NCBI GenBank assembly: GCA_024516155.1
Contig: JAJJXM010000028.1
Coordinates: 248,001 to 312,000 of the forward strand
Source of the DNA: Pyronema omphalodes
Taxonomy: Eukaryota > Ascomycota > Pezizomycetes > Pezizales > Pyronemataceae
Reading direction: 5' to 3'
Length of the DNA stretch: 64,000 nt
Position 1 is the first letter of the stretch, and each line of letters opens with the position of its first letter. A program made the translations under genes and the position numbers. The notes beneath the pieces were generated by a model. That model made no database searches. It was not told where the DNA came from and saw nothing but the letters and a program-made list of their open reading frames with translations. Shown here in pieces: positions 51,819-61,867 of this stretch.

Positions 51819-54324
51819 ATGGTGTCGTTAAAGTGGTCGTTGTTAGGCGCACTCTGTGGTCCGTTACCCCTCGCGTACCGTGCTCATCGAGTCCGCTAAT
51901 CTTTCCCCCCCAGCCTCCGCGGGCGCGCTCGCACAATCGCCGACAGCACAATCCTCAACGCCCGGAGCAACTCCTATCGCGCGATACTGTTCGAAATCAA
52001 ACGTTTGCGGAAGCATCAATGTCCCTTCAAGAACATCAAAAACGACATATTACCGGATACAGGGTCCAGTGTCAGCAGGATGGGCGGCGGTCGGTCAGGG
52101 CTCTGGAATGCAGAACTCTTTGATCTTTTTAATATACCCAGATAGCTCTGGGAGAAACGTAACAGTATCACCACGTTATGGTCTGGGTCATTATGAACCG
52201 ACGGTTGCGCCTGATGTCAACATTCAGGTACTTGATGGAACTGGGGTGTCGGGTGGAATCATGACGGCCAATTTCAGATGTATGTTGAGTTTGTGTTGAC
52301 GACGAAGGGATCAGGCTGATAAGAGATTAATAGGTAACAACTGTCACGACCGAGATTACGGAAAATTCGACGTTACCCAGAATACGCAAAACTTCATCTG
52401 GGCAGAAGGACCGGGAAACAAAATCAACTCGGATGCATTGGACTACTCAATCACGTATCACAACGCGAAAGGAACATTCCAACTTGCTATGCAAAATGCC
52501 ATTGGAGACGCCGGCTCGAACCCTTTCGTCGCCTCGGCACCTGGAAGTCAGGATACGACTACAAGTGGTGGAAGCAGTGTTTCTATCCTCACCAAGGCTG
52601 ATAAGGTCCTCATCGCACATGGTATTGCCGCCGCCATTTCCTTACTATTTCTATAATTTTTTTTTTTCAATTTCCTATGTCCTCTTCCCTCGGTTGCATA
52701 CCATGACCGCCGGTTTTTTGCGGTCATGATCCTAATGTATAATGGTGCATACCGTACCGAGTGTTAAGGAAGAAGCATTATGTGACACGGCACTTCGTTT
52801 TTTTCTTTCAAAACAAGAAAAAGTCGCTGTGCTCTCTTATACCATAAAGAGAAAAAAAAAGTGTTACAGTAAAAAAAATTGCTTCTTCTTTTCCTGAACT
52901 CTCGGTACAGTAATGCTCCATGCATCTCATCAAAAAGAGAGAGAAAAAAATAAGGCGTAAAACTGTTTTCTTATCTTCATCATCATATTATGAACAAAAT
53001 TAGTAATGAATCTTCGTTAAAAATAGGTGTAATAATGGCCCTGACTTGGGTACTATTATTCCCACTCGGAGCTGCAGCTATCCGTCTGTTCGCCGGAATG
53101 CTGCAAAATCCCGTTATGTGGCATCGCTCAATCCAGATTTTTAATACGCTTTTGGCTATCGTGGGTATGGCCCTCGGTATGTACACTAGCGGTATTAACA
53201 GAACGGTACGTTTGAACTTACCACCTACCTGCCTACCTACCTATACTGCTTTTGTTTCTTTCCTTTCCGTCAAATTGTGATTTTTTGTCCGGACAACTAC
53301 TGTGTCTCCAACCCATTGGCCAACCCTGACACGATGGTGGATGGCGGAGAAGGCAACCTGCCTGCTTGACTACCTGCCTGCTTGCCTGCTTCCCTATGCT
53401 ATACCCTACTATAGCAACCGGAAATACCCCCCAATCCAGTAGCAATAGTGAACCAGTGGGTCCTTACTCACTCACCACATCCCATCACTGCTAAGCCCTG
53501 CGCTCATCTGCCATCACGAGGAAACGGCGGCGGCGATAACTACTTTTGTTATCCGTGCCCGTGTCCGTGCTGCATTAGGCATTTTTTTCTCTTTTCCTCT
53601 TATCTATACAGATCCTTTCATTTCTTTCTTCTTCTTCCCTCCACTCGGAATATGTGTGGCGATGATATGATTGATGCCTTATCACATCTATTTATCCTAT
53701 CCGCATGTTTTTTTTTCTCTTCGTCACTCTTGGAAAAAAAGACGCTTGTTTAGGCAGTCATGAATGGTTGCCTGTCTAGTTATTGGTTGATTGGTTGATG
53801 TTGCTATGTTTTAAAGCAATCAATCATATCATATCATATCATTTCCAGAACATTCCCCTCCCTATCCCCCCGTCATTCCCCCCCGTATCTCCATCCCCCC
53901 CCCCCCCCATCCCCCCCCCCATCCCCCCCCCCATCCCGCATCCCCATCCCCATCCATTATCCCTTCACACACATAACTAACGCCCCCCCAGCACTACACG
54001 CACTTCCACCAATACCTAGGCACAATCCTAATCGGTTTCCTCTTCGTTCAAGGCGCGCTAGGAATGCTCCACCACGCCGAATATCAACGCACAGGAAAAC
54101 GCAGTATCTGGTCATACATGCATATCTGGACTGGAAGATCCGTGATATTCTTGGCCATTGTTAATGGTGGTATTGGATTGGGACCTAGGCTTGGGAATGC
54201 TTCGGCTGGTCAGGTTGCGGCTTATTCGATTGTTGTTGTGGTTGTGGTGGGGGGGTATGCTGGCGTGTATTTGATGCAGAGGAGGAATGGACAGTTGGGG
54301 AGGAGGGGGAGGGGGAGGGTTTAG
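51819..54324 (+). CDS. Secreted CDH-type cytochrome fused to cytochrome b561
   Basis: Membrane redox protein: an extracellular haem-b domain like that of cellobiose dehydrogenase, followed by a cytochrome b561/ferric reductase-like transmembrane domain. Exons are 51819-51858, 51914-52279, 52334-52621, 53027-53205 and 53992-54324, giving 1206 nt (401 aa) with phases that fit. The first exon joined to the second gives a signal peptide (MVSLKWSLLGALC, then ASAGALAQ). The haem domain has the likely Met ligand in GSGMQNSLIFLIY and a His in YSITYHNAKGTF. The b561 part has five helices with His in AHGVIMALTW, MWHRS, HFHQYLG and YMHIWTGR. Likely role: transfer of electrons across the membrane to metal ions or secreted enzymes; substrate unknown. 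The first intron (donor GTCCGT) is chosen because it gives a good signal peptide. Introns 3 and 4 are long (405 and 786 bp). Confidence 0.88.
52702..52728. repeat. Hairpin in intron 3 of the b561 gene
   Basis: CATGACCGC and GCGGTCATG form a perfect 9-bp stem around a CGGTTTTTT loop, about 80 bp into the 405-bp intron. Function unknown. Confidence 0.8.
53858..53955. repeat. C-rich microsatellite in intron 4 of the b561 gene
   Basis: Long C runs with CAT and ATC interruptions, inside the 786-bp intron. Length is likely to vary and assembly may be unreliable. Confidence 0.8.
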
Positions 54325-55050
54325 AGGAGAATGAGGGTGGGATAGGGAAGGGAAGGCGGGGGTTTCTGTAATGACTTTTGGACTTTTTGATGGGTTTTTT
54401 GATGGCTGTCTTTTTTTTTTTTTTTTCTTTTGCCAAGGATGGGGATAGAGAGCGTGTAGAGATATCGATCGAAGGGATTAAGCCTCCTTTTTTTGCTTTT
54501 TTTTAATGACTATTGGAATTTTTCTAGGGACGGGAAGAGAAGAGAAGGGAAGGGAAGGGCAGCGGGAGGAGGGAGGAGGGAGGGGGGGAAGGGGAGAGAA
54601 GGGGGTAAGTCGGCAAAAGTCGACAAAAGTAGAGAATGTATCACCATATATCCACATGAAGGAAAGAAAGAAAGCACAAAGTATAGTTAGCTATGATTAT
54701 AATGAAACAAAAAGCTCTTTTTTTCGTATTAACGAAATTTATTTATGGTTTATATTATTTATCATTTAGCATCGATTGTTTTATCGTTTAGCATTTATCA
54801 TTTAGCATTTATCATTTATCGTTTAGCATTTATCATTTACATGAAGCGTTATTTTTCTTAATCAATCTTCAATCTTCAATCTTCAATTCTCAATCTTCAT
54901 AAACTCGTAACAATAACAATGATATGTACACACTCATACATACACACACACATACACCCATACATAATTCCAAGGAAAAAAGAAAACTGAGCTTCAAAAT
55001 CGTAATAGGGTTTCAAAACGTTCATGCAGTTAAGATGACAGCATACCGCG
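54325..55050. other. Convergent intergenic region
   Basis: Lies between the 3' ends of the b561 gene (plus) and the ketopantoate-reductase-family gene (minus), so it should hold both 3' UTRs. It contains a T run (54412-54426), a purine-rich stretch (about 54527-54605) and a minisatellite. Confidence 0.6.
54759..54839. repeat. ATTTATC/GTTTAGC minisatellite
   Basis: Alternating units ATTTATC and (A/G)TTTAGC repeated about ten times. Confidence 0.8.
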
Positions 55051-56304
55051 TCATAACTTCTCGGCTCTTTCCTTTTCTTTCTCTAGACGGAATCGAATAT
55101 TGATGCCTTCCAGAATCATATACATTGTCCTATTGATCATTGTCAGCGCTGTCTCGGTCATGCACCCATGCACCCCCGCCCACCCCGCCTACCCCACACC
55201 TCACCCACCCCACCCACCCCGCCTACGCCATCCCCCTACGTGCCCCCCAGAAGAACTCACCTCATCCTATGTACCTGCACACCATGTTTCTCCGCAATCC
55301 TAACCATATTCCCACACAACACCTCCGTCTCCATTTCCAACCCCTTCCTACAATCCTGCAACATACTCGGGGCCATATCGAGATGCCACATGCCATCAAA
55401 AAAGCCCTCTACCTCTTCCCTGGTGATTTCATACCCCTCCGCCTTCGCCACCGCAGCAATCTCATGTCCCAACTCCCTAATCAACCCCCCCGCATGTTTT
55501 ATCGCCGGTCCAGTATTTAATCCCGTCGCTGCACATACCGTCGCAAAACACCCGTTAAATAATAACTTCCTCCAGCGTTCAAGTTGTATATCCCCCTTGA
55601 TAGTCGCTGTACATTTCGCGGCATTAAACCGTTCTATTAATGGATCATGACGCGGGTCGTGGGTTTTCCGTGGTGGATAATGCCCGAGGAGAAGGTGCAT
55701 GTTGTCGCCGGTTTGGAGGATATTGCCGGGTGCTGGTTGGGAGGCGATGATATAGGCCACGCCTGTTAATAGGGAGTTTTCGGGGTAGGCTTCATGATAG
55801 GGAGTTTCTACACCGATGCCGTTTTGGATTAGGAGTAAGGTTGTATGGGGAGATACAGGATACCCAGAGAGAGGAAGAGATTGCCCGGTGCTGGTGGCTT
55901 TGGTTGTGATGATTATGTAGTCGAAGACCTCGCTGGGTGATACTTCGCAGGGCTGTGAAATTACTCGGTATGGTAGGTACTGGTGGTTCCCGAAGATGCT
56001 GGAGGTGATGTTGTAGCCGTGGGATGAAACGATGGGGTAGGTGCTTCGGACGGCGATTGTGATGCGGCAGTTGAAGCGGCTGAGACAGGATGCGTAGATG
56101 GCGCCGATAGCTAAGGTTTGTGATATTGTTAGAATATGATATCTTGAAGAATATACAGTCGCATAAAAAAAACAGAGGGATATAATAGCATGGCATAGCA
56201 TAGCATAGCATAGCATAGCATAGCATAACACAGCATAACATAGCATAGGCCTACTCACATCCACCACCTAAAAACAAAATGTTGAGTTCGCGATCCAAAT
56301 CCAT
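55051..56304 (-). CDS. Ketopantoate reductase family (ApbA/PanE-like) oxidoreductase
   Basis: NAD(P)H-dependent reductase of the 2-dehydropantoate 2-reductase family; the classical reaction gives pantoate for coenzyme A, but fungi have several paralogues of unknown substrate. Minus-strand exons are 56304-56259, 56110-55261 and 55129-55051 (975 nt, 324 aa); introns are 148 and 131 bp. The N-terminus MDLDRELNILFLGGGSIGAI is a Rossmann motif (GGGSIG fits GxGxxG) created by joining exons 1 and 2. Further features are YIIITTKA, LLLIQNGIGVE, the conserved Lys-Asn pair in WRKLLFNGCFATVCA, and a C-terminal helical domain ending TMYMILEGINIRFRLEKEKE. Family length is usual. Intron 1 carries a CATAG microsatellite. 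The true substrate cannot be told from sequence. Confidence 0.88.
56188..56250. repeat. (ATAGC)n microsatellite in intron 1
   Basis: Around ten ATAGC units, some mutated, inside the first intron of the ketopantoate-reductase-family gene, close to its donor site. Confidence 0.85.
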
Positions 56305-56931
56305 GATGAGATGATTTACGGGTCGCGCCTCCATCATATGGGGTCGTGTAGTATTATACATCTTTTATTAGGTAGCTCCTGTCCTGCAGGAACAACCGAA
56401 GATGCCGAGGCTGAGATAGGTGCGTTATTTTGCCTGATTGATCTTGGATCTCCCCCCTACCCCCGCATTCGAATTAAGAGCTATTGGAGGATTTCGTCGG
56501 TGACTGGGGTAGTTGCGGGGTTGCGGGGTTGCTGGGTTACTGGGTTACTGGGTTTCGTGTGGGGTCGCCGGTCATGGAATGCTCGATTAAACACCGGGTC
56601 GTGGTGAGCTCGATTAACGGCGCCGCTATTGATGGAGCTCAATGAGGATACTGAGGCCAGAGAAGATACCACTTCTTCCACCTAGGACGTAGCTGGAATA
56701 ATCTGTAAAAAAAAAAATGTTACAATCCCATAGCTCAAGGCTAGATAACCCTCCACTTCCTTCTTATGACCAAATCGGAACTTCATCTCCCCGCCTCATC
56801 GAGCATATGATAACAAATCCATCACATCGCGCAATAATGACTATATGTATGTACATACAGTAATTTTCGACATCAACAACCATCTCTCAGCATTCCAACA
56901 ACCATCTCTAAGCAATCCAACAACCACTAGC

Positions 56932-56973
<42 letters not shown>

Positions 56974-57280
56974 ACACACGGCCAACACATTTAGCATACA
57001 AAACCAAAACCAAAACCAAAACCAAAGCCAGTCCCAAACCACCATCAACACCGCCACCAACAACACCCAAGCCTATAAAAACAAAACAAAGCCACCATCA
57101 ATAATCATAAATAAATCAACTTCTACAGTAGTGACAGCAATAAGTAATAAGTAATAAGCAATAACCTGCACCAGTATCCTGAAGCTCTGAAGTCTTTTCC
57201 CGTGGTTTTGTTTCCCTTCATTCATTCTTTTCCCTTCTTTTTTCTTTCTGAACAAAAAAACCCACAAACAAATCACGACA
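56305..57280. other. Upstream region of the reductase gene and A-rich tract
   Basis: No supported gene. It is the presumed promoter of the minus-strand reductase gene. Downstream it turns A- and CAA-rich, with a 40-base A run at 56933-56972 and a CAAAAC repeat just after. Confidence 0.5.
56933..56972 (+). repeat. Poly-A tract (40 bases)
   Basis: Uninterrupted A run. It could be the tail of a plus-strand retroposon, but I find no recognisable element or target-site duplication around it. Confidence 0.9.
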
Positions 57281-57860
57281 TAACAACCTTCACGACAACC
57301 CAGTGAAGGTGAAGAAACAACGGGGAGAGAGCCAGAGCCACAGAGGCATAGACAGAGGAAGCACCTCAGCACCTCAGCACCTCAGCAGAGGACATGAGAA
57401 CATGAGAATCAAAAGTAACAGAGCAGATGATGACTAGTGAAAATACCATGAAAACACCATGAAACTACCACAGGCCATGAAACTACCATGAAAATACCAC
57501 AGTCCCAAGGCCATGAAAGTACCACAGTCCCGAGGCCATAAACAGAGCACAGAGCACAGAGCAAATACCACAGAGCACAGAGCACAATGCATGATGATGA
57601 TGATAAATTCCAAAGGAGGTCGTCCTCTTTCTCGATTTCATTTCTCGATTTCATTTCTTGTTCATAATTTGTTGGACGGGTTATATAGACGTAGGAGATC
57701 ATGGGGTTTCATTAGGTGGTTTGGATCATCAGGATGGGATTTGGATAGGGTTCTATATGGGTGTAGTTGTTTGATGGTTTATATGGGGTTGGAATGTAGG
57801 AGATTAGGGGGCCTGGGTGGGCGTGTGGGTTGGAGAAGAATGAGAGTAAAATAAATCAAA
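57281..57860 (+). mobile_element. LINE-like short element, copy 1 (plus)
   Basis: Homologous to the minus-strand copy at 59.05-59.56 kb. Shared blocks in the same order are GTGAAGGTGAAG, AACGGGGAGAGAG, GATGA(T/C)..AGTGAAAATACCA, GTCCTCTTTCTC, GGGTTATAT, and TCATTAGGTGGTTT(G/A)GATCA with GGATGGGAT(T/C). It ends in an A-rich AAATA tail that runs into the (AAAT)n tract. Many differences between copies are transitions. The 5' end is uncertain and may be truncated. Confidence 0.6.
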
Positions 57861-58101
57861 GAGGATAGATAAATAAATAAAGAAATAAAAGAAATAAAGC
57901 AATAAATTAAAGATAAGAAATAAAAGAAAGACAGAAATAAATGAAAGAAAGCAAAGTAATAAAGAAAGAACGAAAGTAAAAAAGAACTAAAGAAAGAAAG
58001 ATAATAAATACATAAAGAAAGAAAATGAAAATATAAGAAATATACTAAAGAAATAAAGAAAGAAATAAAGAAGAAAGCAATAAATAAAGAAAGAGTAAGA
58101 A

Positions 58102-58419
<318 letters not shown>

Positions 58420-58436
58420 CTCACACAACACTCCCC

Positions 58437-58670
58437 CAGCGTTCGTCCAACACTCACCCAACACTCCCCCAACACTCCCCAACACTCCCCCAACACTCCC
58501 CCAACACTCCCCACCCAGCCATCCACTCACCCAGCACCCAGCACCCAGCTATCCAGCGTCCATCCAGCACCCAGCACCCAGCACCCAGCACCCAGCACCC
58601 AGCACCCAGCACCCAGCGTTCCCCCAGCCTCCAACACTCCCCCAACACTCCCCCAGCGTTCCCCCAGCCA
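58437..58670. repeat. CCAACACTCCC and CAGCACC minisatellites
   Basis: About six units of CCAACACTCCC (58449-58515), then ten or so units of CAGCACC (58537-58617), then more CCCCCAACACT units. Confidence 0.9.
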
Positions 58671-58752
58671 CAAAAGTCCCTATAAGCCACAAAAAGCCCC
58701 AGAAGCTTCAGGAGAGTAAACTATAACTATAGAAAATACATTTCAGCAGGAA

Positions 58753-58873
58753 CCCCCGGGGGGGGGGGGGGGGTATGGTGTGATATGGGTGGTATGAGTG
58801 GTATGAGTGGTATGGGTGATATGGGTGATATGATATGATGTGATATGATATGATGTGATGTGATGTGATGTGA
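58753..58873. repeat. G run and TGATATGA/GGTATGAGT repeats
   Basis: CCCCC followed by 16 G (58758-58773), then GGTATGAGT units and TGATGTGATA units. Confidence 0.85.
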
Positions 58874-59048
58874 TGGGGTTTTTAAGTAGTAGATGGTAGA
58901 GATGTGTATGGATGTATGAATGCATGGAGTCGATGAGATGTATGGATGCATGGAGTAGATGGTAGATGGTAGGTATGCGTGTGGGAAGCTTGGAGTAGTA
59001 GATGGGTGGGTTTATTAACATAGAGGCTGCGAGGTACTGAATATTGTT

Positions 59049-59559
59049 ATTTATTTATTGAATCATACGCTGACCGAGGCCTAAAAGGCCCATGCAGGAC
59101 TAAAACAATATCCGAATCCCGTCCTCGTGATCTAAACCACCTAATGAGGCCCCCCAATCTCCTACACCCATATAACCCGCCAAACAAAGTATGAAAAAGA
59201 AATACAAAGAGAAAAAACAAGATAATTGAGAAAGAGGACAACCTCACTCTCCCCCTTGTCCTGTCATATCCTGGTCACCTCCTCCAGCATCCACCACCAT
59301 GCCCTTTTCATAGCGTGTGGTATTTTCACTCGTCATCGGCTCTCTTGTTTCATAACTCTCATGCCCTCCGGCCCTTCCTCTCTGCCTCTGTCTCCCGCTA
59401 TTCCCGCCTCGCCTCTCTCCCCTTTGTCCCTTCACCTTCACCGGGGTTGTCGGTCTCAGATTGTCATTCCCCAGGACAATCTGGACATTAATTCCACCAC
59501 TGCGGACAACATCTGCCCATGTTTTATTGCCGGAGTGGTATTTCGCTGTTGGTTGATGC
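59049..59559 (-). mobile_element. LINE-like short element, copy 2 (minus), with 13-bp TSD
   Basis: Bounded by a perfect 13-bp direct repeat ACTGAATATTGTT at 59036-59048 and 59560-59572. On the minus strand it ends in AATAAATAAAT at the first repeat, as expected for target-primed reverse transcription. The 5' half encodes a 105-residue frame (59561-59244) beginning MHQPTAKYHSGNKTWADVVR, basic and Gly/Arg-rich, like a gag-type ORF1 start. It is followed directly by a 3' segment whose frame ends GPFRPRSAYDSINK. No reverse transcriptase is present, so it looks like an internally deleted, non-autonomous derivative moved by a LINE. Element class is inferred; the duplication is seen directly. Confidence 0.75.
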
Positions 59560-59572
59560 ACTGAATATTGTT

Positions 59573-60502
59573 TGTTGTGTATAGCTGGTGGAGAGGAGGA
59601 GAGGAAGAGTAGAGTGGGGAGGAAATAAGGAAAGGAGGAAGGAGGAAATATACTGTGGTTGAGGGTATGTTAGCTACCTGCTGGGGATTATTCCGCCCTC
59701 ATTTCATGAAGATGTTTGTTCAGGCATCCTGCTGGTCTCATATTCTCATTAGGTCACTCGATCTCGTTATTGGAAACCGAACTCCGAACCTGTTTCATAG
59801 CAGGCTGTGGGGTGATGGGTGCGTAAGGTTAGCCTAAGGGTGCGCTCAATCGATAATTGCATGGGGAGATTTGCTATAAGTTCTGTCTTCTAAGCTCCTG
59901 GCTTTCAAGTTTCAACTTTCTGGACGAATGGTCATATCGTGATATCAATCAATTAAACGGTCAGTTTGAGATAAAATGATTGTATTTGGCCTAAAAGCCC
60001 ATTGTTTAAACTTTGATATACCAAATAGTGAATAAAGAAATTAAAAACACCATTCATCCGAAGAATAATAAGCTTCCAACAATCCATCACATGAGTAAAC
60101 CAGTAACATGTCCAATTCAGCCTTTCAAAGTCCACAATCGCATACGGCATAATCCAACACACACCACATAAAAACCGTCACTCTATATAGCATATAGAGT
60201 AAACCTATAAAAGTATTGTTAAAGACAGAGGTCTGAGCCGGAGCACTGACCTAATTTCATCCGCCTGCTGTACTACATTCCTTCCAGCCAACACACCTCC
60301 ATGATAATCTTACCCTGATGTTTCATAGAAAATTGACAAACAATAGCAAAGATGGAATTGTGATCGACTTACTTCGTATCTTTATCCCATGACATGCTGG
60401 GTCCGATGGAATCGCTAGTGGTTGTTGGTATTCGTCAGAATTGGACCCAGTAACGCATTTCAGCCTTTTTAGTAGTAAAAAATAGTTTTTTTTTTCATTT
60501 GT
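59573..60502. other. Intergenic region
   Basis: No supported gene. A GGCCTAAAAGCCCA segment near 59990 resembles the 3' end of the LINE-like element and could be a third, decayed copy. A T-run lies just before the first SINE-like element. Confidence 0.4.
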
Positions 60503-60575
60503 GCTCTATGACAATCTCGAGCTGAGTGCAAATTCTTCAAGTGATCACTTCTTGAAATCGAATCTGCGGCATGCT
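60485..60575 (-). mobile_element. SINE-like element A (conserved hairpin, poly-A tail)
   Basis: On the minus strand, a B-box-like GATTCGATTTC leads into a two-stem hairpin (60528-60567), then CACTCAGCTCGAGATTGTC, ATAGAGC and an A-rich tail (the T run on the plus strand). Stems are GCAAATTC/GAATCTGC (one mismatch) and TTCAAG/CTTGAA, with a 9-nt loop. The 5' limit is not defined. Confidence 0.55.
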
Positions 60576-60771
60576 GTTGCGTGTGGCTTATCGTACCCCG
60601 TCCTGGTATTGTGAGAGAAACCGGGCCATACCCTCGCCGATGATGTTTGGTCTTGATCTCGAGGAATGGTTATAATTGGGGTTAAGCCGAGAAGCAACTG
60701 CTACTTAGGCGAAGGCGGGAGAGGTGCAATGGGTTCACCGAACACATTCCAGCTTTTTTGCTGGAGTGCGA

Positions 60772-60860
60772 ATTTTTTTTTCTTTGCTCTATGACAATCT
60801 CGAGCTGAGTGCAGTTTCTTCAAGACATCACTTCTTGAAATCGAACCTGCGCAATGCGGC
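60772..60860 (-). mobile_element. SINE-like element B
   Basis: Minus strand: GGTTCGATTTC matches the polymerase III B box (GGTTCGANTCC) closely. It is followed by the hairpin (60811-60850, stems GCAGTTTC/GAACCTGC and TTCAAG/CTTGAA, 9-nt loop), CACTCAGCTCGAGATTGTC, ATAGAGC and an A tail. An upstream A box is not clear, and no target-site duplication was identified. Confidence 0.55.
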
Positions 60861-61179
60861 AATTTGTACCAGTGTTGTGTTGTGCTGTGCGGTGTATAAT
60901 GCTATAGCCTGTTGATAACGCCATCTAAACATACTGGAAAAGTCAGTAACCAAACAATCAAGCGAAAATTATGGCATTTATTTGGGACCAACCTTGATAC
61001 CAGAACTTGAACCGCGGAGATGGAAAGTATTGAATGCCTAAAATGGAAAGGATCTTCGTCGGTGTCTGGTACACTTGTAGCATTTTACCATTGACTGGAG
61101 GCCTTTGAAGGATCTGAGGCTGATAGCTTGTATATCATGTGGTGTTGTGATGGCCTGAAACCGTTGATTTGGTGAAGTT

Positions 61180-61290
61180 GAGGAGTTTTTTTTTTTTTTT
61201 TTTTTTAATTTTTCCTTGCTCTATACCTCGAGCTGAGTGTAGATTTTTCAAGTAACCACAACTTGAATGGAATCTACATGTATGCAACAT
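61180..61290 (-). mobile_element. SINE-like element C
   Basis: The most diverged copy. Its hairpin at 61239-61277 has stems GTAGATTT/GAATCTAC (one wobble pair) and TTCAAG/CTTGAA and a 9-nt loop. The flanking CACTCAGCTCGAG and ATAGAGC blocks are kept, and the minus-strand tail is about 25 A. The B box has decayed. A further 14-bp imperfect hairpin (61297-61340) lies just 5' of it on the minus strand. Confidence 0.5.
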
Positions 61291-61675
61291 AAATGTCTGC
61301 CATGTCCTACTCCGTTAGGGCAACAGGTAGGATACGGCAGGAAAGCAGACGGCTTTCTTGTTGGTTGTAATATGAGAGCGATTCCAGGCTTTCTCATATA
61401 ACGTTTGCGTTGTCGATAATTAACGTTTAGGGTTACTGTGGGTTAGGTTGACTATTTGTGGGGCAAGGCTAAATGGTTAGGCGGTATTGTCGGCACGGGA
61501 TAATTTCTGTTGATCGCAAACATTAACAAACAACTCTGCCGCAAAAAAACATACAATAAGTCAGCATGAAACATCAGAGTATCAATCTGCAGGAGGTGTG
61601 TGCTGGTTGAAAAGTGGGGTACTGAAAGCCCAGTAAGAAGGCTTTGGTGAAAACTGGAAGGTGAATTGAACCAAG

Positions 61676-61867
61676 ATGGAAGTAGAGGAGCTGGAGCGGA
61701 TAGCCGAAGAACGACGAAAGATGGAAGGAACGAAAAGTCTTGTAGAGGATAGAAAGGCAGTGTTAAGTAAAAGAGAAAGGATGTGGCTGAGTCTCGCTAA
61801 GGGAATAAGAAGGCCTCGAAAAATTGTCGAATATCGTAGAGAACGACCACCTGATGATCGGAAGTGA
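61676..61867 (+). CDS. Possible small charged protein, unrecognised
   Basis: A 63-residue frame, MEVEELERIAEERRKMEGTK at the start, rich in Glu, Arg and Lys and likely helical. An in-frame TGA lies three codons upstream and the start context CCAAGATGG is good. No family is recognised and it lies in a repeat-rich area. It may be chance, or a fragment of a larger gene or element. Confidence 0.2.
   Translation: MEVEELERIAEERRKMEGTKSLVEDRKAVLSKRERMWLSLAKGIRRPRKIVEYRRERPPDDRK

Noticed and set aside
51851..51913. Alternative first-intron donor GTGCTC (about 51880) in the b561 gene
   Set aside because: It gives a 34-bp intron and a less natural signal-peptide cleavage region; donor GTCCGT at 51859 fits the consensus and the reading frame better.
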